DNA of 31,392 nt from Clostridiales bacterium UBA1775 (GCA_002314595.1 DCGP01000019.1:1-31392); one strand, 5' to 3'. Positions 1 to 7,685 are shown, counted from the first letter of the stretch. Numbers and translations are program-made. The notes: generated by a model not told the origin, from the letters alone.

Positions 1-147
1 GCATCTAAGCGTGAAGCCCCCCTTAAGATAAGATTTCCCATTGCGTAAGCAAGTAAGACCCCACGTAGACTATGTGGTTGATAGGTCAAAGGTGTAAGTG
101 TGGTGACACATTAAGCTGATTGATACTAATAGGTCGAGGACTTGACC
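1..147 (+). rRNA. 23S ribosomal RNA, 3' end (partial)
   Basis: The first ~147 bases match the conserved 3' tail of 23S rRNA, including the stretch ending GGTCGAGGACTTGACC that normally forms the terminal processing stem with the 5' end. The gene is cut by the window edge. The exact 3' end is placed by analogy with Bacillus/Clostridium 23S rRNA. Confidence 0.95.
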
Positions 148-241
148 TCAAAAAGAGCAGAAGGATATATATGAAGTAAGGTTGTTAAACAGCAATTACG
201 AGATTTTTTGCATTGTTGAGTTGATAATACTCAAATAAATA

Positions 242-357
242 TTCGGTAACAATAGCGAAGAGGACCCACCCGTTCCCATACCGAACACGGTAGTTAAGCT
301 CTTCAGCGCTGATGGTACTTGGTGGGAGACTGCCCGGGAGAGTAGGACGTTGCCGGA
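242..357 (+). rRNA. 5S ribosomal RNA
   Basis: This has the typical 5S core (CCCATACCGAACACGG, then GCGCTGATGGTACTTGG and CCCGGGAGAGTAGG). The terminal helix I closes between 242-250 and 349-357 with G-U pairs, giving about 116 nt. It lies ~95 bases after 23S as in a standard 16S-23S-5S operon. No tRNA is seen between 23S and 5S. Confidence 0.95.
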
Positions 358-367
358 GTAAAAAGGA

Positions 368-401
368 CAGACCATTGAATAATTTCAATGGTCTGTTTTT
401 T
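368..401 (+). terminator. rRNA operon terminator
   Basis: A perfect 11-bp stem CAGACCATTGA/TCAATGGTCTG with a 6-nt loop is followed directly by six T residues. It ends the rRNA operon. The reverse strand also has a T-rich flank (TCCTTTTT), so it may also stop the convergent MocA-family gene. Confidence 0.93.
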
Positions 402-435
402 GTGTTAATATTAAATAATTCTTATAAAATAGACT

Positions 436-1599
436 TTAAATTTCAGGAATTTCAACATTGATTTCCTTGCCAAGCTTTGAAGACTTAACAATGTGGTCAA
501 TTATTGCTTGATTGTAAAGTATCTCACTTGTTGGAATTGGTGCTTTTCCACCTGTGTGAATAGCATCAAGGAATGACCTAATTTTCAAATCAAAGCAATT
601 TGTGTTATTTTTAATTGCAGGGATAACAGTTTCAACAGCTTTTCCGGCGTAATCGTGATATACTGTTAAATCTCCACCGATTGAACCGTTCCAGCACTCT
701 GTTGATGGGATTCGTAGTCCACCCTTAGTACCAAGAATGATTGTATCCCCCGGTGTATCAAGGTTCATTGCCCAAGAAATTCTAAAATCAAGAATTATAT
801 CCCCTTCCAATCTAACAAATGCAGCTGCAAAATCGTCAACGGCAAATATCTTTGAATATTCGCTCTTTCCTGCATTTATATAGCCTGTATAATTGGGGTT
901 TTTGCCAAAGAAATCAGATGTATAGCCTGTAACGGTAAGAGGCTTTGGATAACCGATTGCATTTAGTACCATATCAAGCGAATAACAGCCGATATCACCC
1001 ATTGCACCGATAACACCCTTATCCTTTTCAATAAATGTTGTTCCAAATGGGAAAGGAATGCCAACTCGTCTTCCACCACCTGTTTGGATATAATAAATCT
1101 TACCAAGCTCTCCTGATTGAACAATTTGTTTAACAAGCTTCATATTAGGGTCAAACCTTGGTTGGAAACCAACTGAAACAATTTTTTCGCTTTCTTTTTC
1201 GGCTCTCATAATTTCAACAGCTTCTTCTGTTGTTACACACATTGGCTTTTCAAGAAGAACGTTAACGCCTTTCTTTAAAGCATAAATTGTACATTCTGCG
1301 TGGGTTTTGTTATATGTGCAAACGCTAACGCCATCAAGCTCCTCGTTATCAAGCATTGACTTATGGTCAGGGTAGCAGTGAACATCATCAAGATTATACC
1401 TCTTGAAAAATTCCTCTGCTTTACCGGGGACAAGGTCTGCACCTGCAACTATTTCAACATCTTCACATTTTAAGTATGAGTCAATATGTGCCTCTGCAAT
1501 CCAGCCTGTGCCAATAATACCAATTCTTAGCTTTTTACTTCTGTCTACTTTCCTTTCCTCTTTTTTAACATCTTTAAATTTATCTAAATTATTAGCCAT
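436..1599 (-). CDS. Gfo/Idh/MocA-family NAD(P)-dependent oxidoreductase
   Basis: A 387-residue protein of the Gfo/Idh/MocA family, which oxidises or reduces sugars, inositols and related polyols with NAD(P). After a charged ~22-residue N-terminal extension comes the Rossmann dinucleotide loop (GIIGTGW, residues 27-33), and the family signature EKP is at residues 117-119 (LLEKPMC). The C-terminal half has the expected alpha/beta fold used for substrate binding. It follows the TIM-barrel isomerase gene by 19 bases with its own GGAGG site, so the pair is one operon. Such pairs are common in catabolism of inositol, sugar amines or modified sugars; the substrate cannot be fixed from sequence. The divergent AraC gene is the likely regulator. 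Confidence 0.9.
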   Translation of the reverse strand: MANNLDKFKDVKKEERKVDRSKKLRIGIIGTGWIAEAHIDSYLKCEDVEIVAGADLVPGKAEEFFKRYNLDDVHCYPDHKSMLDNEELDGVSVCTYNKTHAECTIYALKKGVNVLLEKPMCVTTEEAVEIMRAEKESEKIVSVGFQPRFDPNMKLVKQIVQSGELGKIYYIQTGGGRRVGIPFPFGTTFIEKDKGVIGAMGDIGCYSLDMVLNAIGYPKPLTVTGYTSDFFGKNPNYTGYINAGKSEYSKIFAVDDFAAAFVRLEGDIILDFRISWAMNLDTPGDTIILGTKGGLRIPSTECWNGSIGGDLTVYHDYAGKAVETVIPAIKNNTNCFDLKIRSFLDAIHTGGKAPIPTSEILYNQAIIDHIVKSSKLGKEINVEIPEI

Positions 1600-1618
1600 T
1601 TTTATATCCTCCTTTTTA

Positions 1619-2452
1619 TCAAATGCCGATTGACTTTAAATATTCACGGCTTCTCCTTGCTGATTCAAGGGCAGGTGTTGTTGGCCAACCATCTTGCTCA
1701 ACAATAACATATTCTGTTCCTGCCTTTGTGCAAGCGTCTAAAATAGCCTTAAAATCTTGAATACCATCACCGCAAGGTCTATATTCAAAGCCAAGGTCAG
1801 GCTTTTCGTCATTTTTAATTTCTTTACCCTCTGAATCAATCAATGCATAAACAGGGCCTGCTCCAAAGTTTTTGCAAACAAAATCCTTTAAGTGAACAAC
1901 AGGAAGATTACCCTTATATTTCAAAATATATTCACTTGGGTTTACTCCTGCGTAGTGTACCCAGCAGGTATCAAGCTCCGGCTTGATTTTTTCGATTGTA
2001 ACATCTTCTAAAAACCATTCTAAAATATACTTACCTTCAAGCTTATTAAATTCAAAATCGTGATTGTGATAAAGCATCTTAATACCGTTTTTTGAAAGTA
2101 AATCAGAAACTTTTTTAATTTCTTCCACACGTTTATCGTAATTTTCCGTACCCTTATGACTTTCAAGTCCCATCCAAGGAATAGCTGAATATTCAGCACC
2201 TATTGTCTTTAAATAGTCAACTGCCTTTTGCCCTTGCTCAACAAACAAATCATAGGATTGATGAACGCCGATACATTTTAGGTTATGCTTTTTTAAAAGT
2301 GATGCAACCTCATCAGCAGACTTTCCGAAATAGCCTGCAAATTCAACGTAATCATAACCCATTTCCTTTACCTTAGCAAGAGTTCCGTCCATATCCTTTT
2401 CCATTTCTTCTCTTACTGAGTAAAGCTGAAGTCCTACCTTAAAATCGTACAT
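1619..2452 (-). CDS. Sugar phosphate isomerase/epimerase (xylose isomerase-like TIM barrel)
   Basis: About 277 residues of the AP endonuclease family 2/xylose isomerase-like TIM barrel. It begins with the characteristic VGLQLYSVREEM. Probable metal-ligand motifs are visible: LYHNHDFEF, PELDTCW, VVHLKD and VIVEQD, supplying the Glu/Asp/His set of this family. The ATG at 2452 is chosen over an upstream TTG at 2470 because homologues begin just before the LQLYSVR strand; the ribosome site is weak (GAAAGG/GTGG). It is the first gene of an operon with the MocA-family dehydrogenase, a pairing typical of inositol or sugar isomer interconversion. The exact reaction is unknown. Confidence 0.85.
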   Translation of the reverse strand: MYDFKVGLQLYSVREEMEKDMDGTLAKVKEMGYDYVEFAGYFGKSADEVASLLKKHNLKCIGVHQSYDLFVEQGQKAVDYLKTIGAEYSAIPWMGLESHKGTENYDKRVEEIKKVSDLLSKNGIKMLYHNHDFEFNKLEGKYILEWFLEDVTIEKIKPELDTCWVHYAGVNPSEYILKYKGNLPVVHLKDFVCKNFGAGPVYALIDSEGKEIKNDEKPDLGFEYRPCGDGIQDFKAILDACTKAGTEYVIVEQDGWPTTPALESARRSREYLKSIGI

Positions 2453-2475
2453 AATTCCACAACCTTTCAAAAATA

Positions 2476-2504
2476 TTGATTTTTATTTTAAAACGTGATA
2501 TAAT
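2476..2504 (+). promoter_or_regulatory. Promoter of the AraC-family gene
   Basis: A -35 of TTGATT (2476-2481), a 17-base spacer and a consensus -10 TATAAT (2499-2504). This leaves a leader of about 100 nt before the AraC start at 2612. Confidence 0.7.
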
Positions 2505-2523
2505 GCAGAAATACAGATATCAC
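2495..2523. promoter_or_regulatory. Inverted repeat over the AraC promoter, operator candidate
   Basis: Perfect 7-bp arms GTGATAT (2495-2501) and ATATCAC (2517-2523) separated by 15 bases. The left arm overlaps the -10 of the AraC promoter and the element sits between two divergent genes. It could be an autoregulatory or inducer-responsive site; this is inference. Confidence 0.45.
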
Positions 2524-2611
2524 ATTATTATTTAATCATTTTTATTGTTAGTATTCAAGTTTTATTTTGACTCATATATGAATAATATTGACTTTTAAAG
2601 GAGGCAATGAT

Positions 2612-3457
2612 ATGTGGATTGAGCAGGTCAAAAATAACATTTCTAATCTTTATGTCAGTAAATCTGAATATGCAGAAAAGGAAGAATTTGTTGAAATGCA
2701 TCTTCATGACGAGGCTGAATTTATAAAGGTTTATTCAGGCTCAATGAGCGTTTTTGCAAACAATACCGAATATATTTTAACCCCCGGAGATATTATGATG
2801 ATTAACAGGAATGTACCTCATTCAACACATTTGTCCAAAGGTATTATCACCGGATTGCTTCAAATCAGAATTGAAAAATTTATCGCTAATAACGACAGTC
2901 CGATATTTTCGGTATACTGTTTTGTTAACGAAAATAAAAATCCTTTGGTATTCTTAAAAAAAGGTGATGAAATAACAAATAAAATTGATTTTCTTTTGAC
3001 AAGTATTATTAGTGAATACTCAAATAATAAAACCGGAAATGATATTTTTATCAATGGTTATGCCCATCAACTTGTAGGCACATTATACAGATACGGAATT
3101 GCAGAGGATTATTTTAGCAAGATTAGTAAAAAAAGTATTGAAAAAATAGTTCCTGTTCTTGAATATATAGAAGAAAACTATTCAAAACAAATAACCTTAG
3201 ACGAGCTTGGGAATATAATGCACCTAAACCCTGAGTATTTATCCAGAAAATTTAAGAAAACAACAAGTAAAAATATTTTTGAATATCTAAACTATGTTAG
3301 AATTGAAAATTCAAAAAAATTGCTATCAAATACCGACCTTTCAGTTTTAGATGTTGCCTGTGAGGTTGGTTATAACTCTATATCGTACTTTTATAGGTGT
3401 TTTGTTAAAAACTGTGGATGTTCACCGTCCGTTTATCGAAAAATTAAAAGCGTATAA
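2612..3457 (+). CDS. AraC-family transcriptional regulator with cupin sensor
   Basis: 281 residues. The N-terminal half is a cupin-like sugar-sensing domain (conserved EMHLHDEAEFIKV near residues 28-40 and LTPGDIMMINRNVPH), and the C-terminal ~100 residues hold two helix-turn-helix motifs typical of AraC/XylS proteins (LGNIMHLNPEYLSRKF and VACEVGYNSISYFYRCF). The start at 2612 is chosen because a strong AAAGGAGG lies 8 bases upstream; a longer reading from TTG 2588 would run through that site. It is divergent from the isomerase/MocA operon, so it most likely activates that operon in response to its sugar substrate. Confidence 0.92.
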   Translation: MWIEQVKNNISNLYVSKSEYAEKEEFVEMHLHDEAEFIKVYSGSMSVFANNTEYILTPGDIMMINRNVPHSTHLSKGIITGLLQIRIEKFIANNDSPIFSVYCFVNENKNPLVFLKKGDEITNKIDFLLTSIISEYSNNKTGNDIFINGYAHQLVGTLYRYGIAEDYFSKISKKSIEKIVPVLEYIEENYSKQITLDELGNIMHLNPEYLSRKFKKTTSKNIFEYLNYVRIENSKKLLSNTDLSVLDVACEVGYNSISYFYRCFVKNCGCSPSVYRKIKSV

Positions 3458-3468
3458 ACAATAAATTC

Positions 3469-3497
3469 TTGACTATTTATAATTTTTATATTATAAT
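3469..3497 (+). promoter_or_regulatory. Promoter of the TM1266-like gene
   Basis: TTGACT (3469-3474), a 17-base spacer, TATAAT (3492-3497). Transcription would start near 3504, giving a ~110-nt leader that contains the repeated motif and the terminator-like hairpin described separately. Confidence 0.85.
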
Positions 3498-3506
3498 ATA
3501 TTTAAC

Positions 3507-3537
3507 CTAACATAAAGAAGTTATTCTGATTGAAAGG
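3507..3537 (+). promoter_or_regulatory. Leader motif copy 1 (CTAACA...AAGTTATTCTGA.TGAAAG)
   Basis: CTAACA (3507-3512), then AAGTTATTCTGA (3518-3529), one base, then TGAAAG. The same ordered blocks recur at 3909-3937 upstream of the next gene. TAAC and GTTA within each copy can pair. It lies just after the predicted transcription start, so it is probably read as RNA. No known riboswitch consensus was recognised. Confidence 0.5.
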
Positions 3538-3566
3538 GGACAATATAATGTATATTTACAGTATGG

Positions 3567-3593
3567 TTGTACCCTTTTTGGGTACAATTTTTT
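3567..3593 (+). terminator. Leader terminator (attenuator) before the TM1266-like gene
   Basis: The stem TTGTACCC (3567-3574)/GGGTACAA (3580-3587) with a TTTTT loop is followed by six T residues, a classic intrinsic terminator, but it sits between a strong promoter and the start codon at 3614. GGGGACAA at 3536-3543 can pair with TTGTACCC (7 of 8 positions), forming a competing antiterminator. This is the layout of a transcription attenuator. Confidence 0.7.
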
Positions 3594-3613
3594 GTTATTT
3601 TAAGGAGGATTTT

Positions 3614-3859
3614 ATGGACACAAAGGTTGCAGTAATCAGCATTATTTTGGAAAATGGTGATTATGCTGAAAAAATAAATAATTTATTGCATAATTACAGA
3701 CAATATATTATAGGCAGAATGGGTTTGCCGTATCATGCTAAAAAGGTAAATATTATCAGCATTGCATTAGACGCTCCTCAGGACGTTATTTCTGCATTGG
3801 CAGGAAAGCTTGGAAACGTGTCGGAAACAAGTGTTAAAACTTCTATAATCAAGGCTTAA
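3614..3859 (+). CDS. TM1266-family iron-only hydrogenase system putative regulator
   Basis: An 81-residue single-domain protein matching the TM1266 family (ACT/NikR-C-like fold), annotated elsewhere as a putative regulator of the [FeFe]-hydrogenase system. The family pattern is visible: VAVISIILEN, then INNLLHNYRQYIIGRMGLPY, and a second strand VNIISIALDAPQDVISALAGKLG. ATG 3614 is preferred because of TAAGGAGG 6 bases upstream. An in-frame ATG at 3548 with AAAGGGG would add 22 residues but would read straight through the leader terminator. No hydrogenase maturase gene (hydE, hydF, hydG) is in the window, so the partner is elsewhere. Expression appears controlled by the upstream attenuator. 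Confidence 0.85.
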   Translation: MDTKVAVISIILENGDYAEKINNLLHNYRQYIIGRMGLPYHAKKVNIISIALDAPQDVISALAGKLGNVSETSVKTSIIKA

Positions 3860-3908
3860 TTTCTTGCATAAAAGTTAAGTCTTTTATGTGAGTATTATAA
3901 ATTTATTT

Positions 3909-3937
3909 CTAACAGGAAAGTTATTCTGACCTGAAAG
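3909..3937 (+). promoter_or_regulatory. Leader motif copy 2 before the ECF S component
   Basis: CTAACA (3909-3914), AAGTTATTCTGA (3918-3929), CC, TGAAAG, matching the order of copy 1 at 3507. CAGG (3913-3916) can pair with CCTG (3930-3933). A GAGAGGAGG ribosome site and a ten-codon ORF (TTG 3953 to TGA 3985) follow, possibly a leader peptide. A weak A/T-rich hairpin (3867-3888) lies between it and the preceding gene. Confidence 0.5.
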
Positions 3938-4020
3938 AGAGGAGGCATTATTTTGAATAAATATTGTGATAAACCACCTGATTGATTTTGCTTTGAAATT
4001 AAAAAAAGGGAGGTTGTAAA

Positions 4021-4554
4021 ATGAAAGGAAAAGTACACAAATTAACTTTGGCAGGGATATTATTTGCAATAATAATAGTTTTTCAGCTTTTAAAAAACAT
4101 TTCGCCATTTATTTCAGGGCCTATTATTAACACTGTTTTAGTAGTTGCTGTTATCCAACTTGGCTTGTGGTGGGGCATTGGTTTTTCGATTATCGTTCCA
4201 ATCAGTTCTATGGTTTTTGCATCTGCTTCTGCTATGACAACAGTTGTTTCACTAACCAACGGCGTTGCACTTCCTGTAATTATGATTGGTAACATCATAC
4301 TTGTATTATGTGCATATTTTGGTTACAAATGCGACAACAGAATGTTTATTTTAAGCCTTATAGTTGGTGCTGTTTTAAAATGGCTATTTATGTGGGGCTG
4401 TGGAGAATTAGTTATAAAACCGCTATTTTCTGCGAATTTAGGGAAGTCTGTTGCATTGGTAAATGTGATATTTTCAACTTTGCAGCTTTATTCGGGACTG
4501 TTAAGTATAATATTGATTTTCCCTGTTGTTAAGGCAATTGATAAAATCAAATAA
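4021..4554 (+). CDS. ECF transporter S component (substrate-specific membrane subunit)
   Basis: 177 residues, very hydrophobic, with five to six membrane segments (around 10-28, 37-55, 58-75, 85-105, 110-130 and 150-172). Size and pattern match substrate-binding S components of energy-coupling-factor vitamin/cofactor importers, which work with a shared EcfA-A'-T module; that module is not in this window. The N-terminal KLTLAGILFAIIIVFQLL is typical of the family. The ribosome site is GGGAGG before ATG 4021. The substrate cannot be told from sequence. It follows the TM1266-like gene and shares its leader motif, suggesting a common signal. A bidirectional terminator follows. Confidence 0.82.
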   Translation: MKGKVHKLTLAGILFAIIIVFQLLKNISPFISGPIINTVLVVAVIQLGLWWGIGFSIIVPISSMVFASASAMTTVVSLTNGVALPVIMIGNIILVLCAYFGYKCDNRMFILSLIVGAVLKWLFMWGCGELVIKPLFSANLGKSVALVNVIFSTLQLYSGLLSIILIFPVVKAIDKIK

Positions 4555-4555
4555 A

Positions 4556-4590
4556 AAAATGAGTTGTCGTATTTTACGACAACTCATTTT
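4556..4590. terminator. Bidirectional terminator
   Basis: A perfect 16-bp stem (4556-4571 with 4575-4590) and TTT loop, with A-rich left and T-rich right ends, lies between the convergent ECF S gene (plus) and the DUF1667 gene (minus). It can end both transcripts. Confidence 0.92.
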
Positions 4591-4593
4591 AAT

Positions 4594-4950
4594 TTATTCT
4601 AAACTACCTGATGCAATAATGTTAATACCTGTATCACATATATTTTCGATAATTACATCGTGGCTTTTTACAGGGGCTTTAACTGATGTACTTCTTAAAA
4701 CCTCCATACATTTTATAATTATGTCCTTTGGCAGCTTTCCGTCTGAACGTACAGGAAGAAGAGGAGTACTTGCACTGTCTGTTTTAACAGTTGATGTTAA
4801 AATTCTTACAGGGCAAACAAATTCTTGCTTTGCGTACTCTTCGCCCCTTTTACAAGTGAAGCCTTCAACCTTTGTTATGTTAGTTCCTTCGCCCTCAACT
4901 GTCATACGACAGCCCATTGGGCATACGGTACAAATAATATTCCTTTTCAT
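4594..4950 (-). CDS. DUF1667 cysteine-rich protein of the glycerol-3-phosphate dehydrogenase cluster
   Basis: 118 residues of the DUF1667 family. The N-terminus carries Cys7, Cys10 and Cys14 (ICTVCPMGC), with further Cys33 and Cys46, which looks like an Fe-S binding arrangement. It overlaps the upstream flavoprotein gene by one base (TAATG), so translation is coupled. In many anaerobic Firmicutes this protein is the last member of a three-gene set with a GlpA-like dehydrogenase and an FAD/NAD oxidoreductase, and it probably serves as a small electron-transfer subunit. Its biochemical role has not been settled to my knowledge. Confidence 0.88.
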   Translation of the reverse strand: MKRNIICTVCPMGCRMTVEGEGTNITKVEGFTCKRGEEYAKQEFVCPVRILTSTVKTDSASTPLLPVRSDGKLPKDIIIKCMEVLRSTSVKAPVKSHDVIIENICDTGINIIASGSLE

Positions 4951-6203
4951 TATTTTGCCTCCTTTACATCAATGCGAATATCTGCTTTCGCCTCTGCAAC
5001 AGGGATTTCTATGTTGCACATTTCGCCGGGGTTAACCCTTTGAGCCTTTTTAGAGGCTATAAGTTTATCGCCACAAGTAGCTTGGATTTCAACATTTAAC
5101 TGTGGCTTTAATACTCTGAAAAATGCCTTTGCCTTGCCCTCGCCATCTGTTGCAATTCTTTGAGGACAAATGTATCTGACATTTTCACCCGGAATTGTGT
5201 TAACCTGTTTTAAATCATCTAATTTGCCCATTGCATATAAGGCTGCGTATTTACCTGCCTGCATACTTTCGGTTGTAACGTTATCAACAAGGTCGTTTAC
5301 GTGTACTACGTTACCGCAAGCATATACATTTTTGGCAGTTGTTTGCATATATTGGTTAACTGTTGGGCCATTTGTAATTTTAGAAATTTCAATTTCTGCC
5401 TTACGAGTAAGCTCATTTTCAGGCATTAGACCAACTGAAAGCAGCAATGTATCACATTCAAAATATTCCTCTGTTTCTTCAATAGGCTTCATATTTTCGT
5501 CAACCTTGGCAACATATACGCCCTCGATACGAGTTTCACCAACAATGCCTGTAATTGTGTGTGAAAGTTTTAACGGTATTCCAAAGTCGTCTAAACATTG
5601 TACTTTATTTCGTGTTAAACCTGCAAGGAAGCTATTGATTTCAATTACTGAAATAACCTTTGCACCTTCAAGGCTTAAACGCCTTGCCATAATCATACCA
5701 ATGTCCCCTGACCCTAAAATAATAACCTTTTTACCAATCATAAGATTTTGACGGTTAATCAGTCTTTGACCTGCACCTGCCGTGTAGATACCTGACGGAC
5801 GAGAGCCGGGTATTTGGATATTTGCCCTTGTTCTTTCCCTGCAACCCATTGCAAGAACAATACTTTTAGTATTAACACAAGTTAAGCCAAGCTTACTGTT
5901 GGCACAAATAACCTTGCCATTTTCGTGGTCAATTTCAAGCACCATTGTGTCCAATAACTTTTCAATATCTGTGTCTTTTATATCTTCAATAAATCTGCCT
6001 GCATATTCAGGGCCTGTAAGCTCCTCTTTAAAATATGTAAGACCAAAGCCCGGGTGAATACATTGTTGTAAAATACCACCCATAGAGCTATCTCTTTCAA
6101 TAAGGAGAACCTTATTTGCGCCTTCTTTTTTAGCTGAATATGCTGCTGCAAGTCCTGCCGGGCCTGCACCTATAATTGCTACATCACATTTAATTTCGTA
6201 CAT
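4950..6203 (-). CDS. FAD/NAD(P)-binding oxidoreductase, second subunit of GlpA-like complex
   Basis: 417 residues of the pyridine-nucleotide-disulfide oxidoreductase-like fold. The FAD-binding GAGPAG is at residues 12-17, an ATG-type motif is replaced by LAMGCRERTR, and a second nucleotide-binding loop ILGSGDIG is near the middle. The conserved CIHPGFGL follows the first Rossmann unit. Between the GlpA-like gene (14 bases upstream) and the DUF1667 gene, it most likely passes electrons from the dehydrogenase to NAD or a quinone/ferredoxin partner. Such subunits are often annotated as glycerol-3-phosphate dehydrogenase-associated NAD(FAD)-dependent dehydrogenases. Confidence 0.88.
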   Translation of the reverse strand: MYEIKCDVAIIGAGPAGLAAAYSAKKEGANKVLLIERDSSMGGILQQCIHPGFGLTYFKEELTGPEYAGRFIEDIKDTDIEKLLDTMVLEIDHENGKVICANSKLGLTCVNTKSIVLAMGCRERTRANIQIPGSRPSGIYTAGAGQRLINRQNLMIGKKVIILGSGDIGMIMARRLSLEGAKVISVIEINSFLAGLTRNKVQCLDDFGIPLKLSHTITGIVGETRIEGVYVAKVDENMKPIEETEEYFECDTLLLSVGLMPENELTRKAEIEISKITNGPTVNQYMQTTAKNVYACGNVVHVNDLVDNVTTESMQAGKYAALYAMGKLDDLKQVNTIPGENVRYICPQRIATDGEGKAKAFFRVLKPQLNVEIQATCGDKLIASKKAQRVNPGEMCNIEIPVAEAKADIRIDVKEAK

Positions 6204-6216
6204 TTCGGTTTCCTCC

Positions 6217-7653
6217 TTATCTCATATTTCCTGTTACCATATATGAACCCGGTTGGTTCTTGGTAATTTCTTCTGCCGGTACCCCAAGCTCACGAGCTAA
6301 TATTTCAATAACCTTTGGGCCACAGAAGCCACCTTGACATCTGCCCATTCCGGCACGAACTCTACGTTTAATTGCATCAACACTTCTTGCACCGATTGGT
6401 CTGTGGATGGCATCTAATATTTCGCCCTCTGTAATAGTCTCACATCTGCAAATAATGTTACCGTACTTTGGATTTTCTTTAATAATAGCCTCTTGCTCTT
6501 CCTTAGACATTTCGTGGAATATTTTAATTCCCTTTCTTGTCTTTTTGAAGTTTTCTTTATATACCAAGTCAGCCCCATGCTCCTTCATTGTTTCGGCAAT
6601 GTAAACACCCATTGCAACTGAAAGAGTAAGACCTGTTGAACGAACACCCGAAAGGTTAATATAGCCTTCCAAATCATCGTAATAATCAACGTGTAAGCCC
6701 TCAGGGTTACGGTTTGGACGAAGTCCGCTGTACTGAGTAATAGTATCACGAATATTAACGTTAGGGATAAGTCTTTGAACATCTGTTACAATGCTTGCAA
6801 GTCCCTCTGTAGTAACAGAAGCATCAATTTTGTTGTCTAAATCCTCTGCAGTCGGGCCAACTAACATATTACCGTGAATTGTTGGGCACATAAGCTTACC
6901 CTTTGTAATCTTTGTAGGAATAGGTAATACAATGTGGTTAACCTTGCAAGATGTATTTTTGTCAAGTATATAGAATTGACCACGTCTTGCAACAACCTTA
7001 TAGTCTGCCTTGCCAACCATTGCAGCAATTTCATCACAGTATAATGCTGCACAGTTTATTACGTATTTTGTATTGATTGTACCATTTGTTGTTTCTACTG
7101 ATTTAATTTTTCCATTTTCTGTGTTAATACCTGTAACCTTTGTATTAAGCATAAATTCAACGCCATTTTCATTTGCATTTTCGGCAAGTGCTTGAACTAA
7201 AATAAATGGGTCAATAATACTTTCACGTGGAATATGTAAGCCACCCTTTACATCAGGGTTAATGTTAGGCTCCATTTCCTTAATTTGCTGTGCTGTAAGG
7301 TATTCAATATCATACACTCTGTTTTGGAATGCCTTTGCTTTAATTGATGGCAATTTTTCAAATTGCTCCTCTGTAATGGCAGGAAGTATTGCCCCAACTT
7401 GCTTAAATGGAACTTCAAGCTCCTGTGTTAATTTGGCATACATTGGGTTTGCTGCAACTACTAATTGAGATTCCAATGTACCCGGTGAAGCGTCATAGCC
7501 GGTGTGAATTATTGCACTGTTTGATTTAGATGCAAGTCCACCTATGTCTTCGTTTTTTTCAACTACAATAACATCAATTTGATATTTTGAAAGCTCACGT
7601 GCAACGGCACAACCTACTGCACCGGCACCAATAACAACTACATCTGTTTGCAT
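6217..7653 (-). CDS. GlpA-like FAD-dependent glycerol-3-phosphate dehydrogenase with BFD-like [2Fe-2S] domain
   Basis: 478 residues. The N-terminus has the DAO/GlpD-type FAD motif VVVIGAGAVGCAVAREL, followed by the flavoprotein body (GGLASKSNSAIIHTGYD and SGLRPNRNPEG). The C-terminal ~85 residues form a BFD-like [2Fe-2S] domain with Cys402, Cys404, Cys439 and Cys444 (CRC...RCQGGFC). This architecture is that of anaerobic glycerol-3-phosphate dehydrogenase GlpA, oxidising glycerol-3-phosphate to DHAP. Ribosome site TAGGAGG before the ATG. It heads a three-gene operon with its own promoter. No glpK or glpF lies in the window, so another hydroxy-acid or polyol-phosphate substrate remains possible. 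Confidence 0.88.
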   Translation of the reverse strand: MQTDVVVIGAGAVGCAVARELSKYQIDVIVVEKNEDIGGLASKSNSAIIHTGYDASPGTLESQLVVAANPMYAKLTQELEVPFKQVGAILPAITEEQFEKLPSIKAKAFQNRVYDIEYLTAQQIKEMEPNINPDVKGGLHIPRESIIDPFILVQALAENANENGVEFMLNTKVTGINTENGKIKSVETTNGTINTKYVINCAALYCDEIAAMVGKADYKVVARRGQFYILDKNTSCKVNHIVLPIPTKITKGKLMCPTIHGNMLVGPTAEDLDNKIDASVTTEGLASIVTDVQRLIPNVNIRDTITQYSGLRPNRNPEGLHVDYYDDLEGYINLSGVRSTGLTLSVAMGVYIAETMKEHGADLVYKENFKKTRKGIKIFHEMSKEEQEAIIKENPKYGNIICRCETITEGEILDAIHRPIGARSVDAIKRRVRAGMGRCQGGFCGPKVIEILARELGVPAEEITKNQPGSYMVTGNMR

Positions 7654-7685
7654 TTTCAGTTTCCTCCTAAATTTATTATAATACT

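Noticed and set aside
185..388. A 67-codon minus-strand reading frame over the 5S gene
   Set aside because: It lies antisense to a clear 5S rRNA and has no family resemblance.
3548..3859. A longer TM1266-like protein starting at 3548
   Set aside because: The added residues are encoded by the terminator hairpin and AAGGAGG, and the family length matches the 3614 start. The upstream start is kept only as a possible leader-peptide start.
5170..5751. A 193-codon plus-strand frame opposite the FAD oxidoreductase gene
   Set aside because: The minus-strand frame has clear FAD motifs and operon context; this is its shadow, with no ribosome site or family features.
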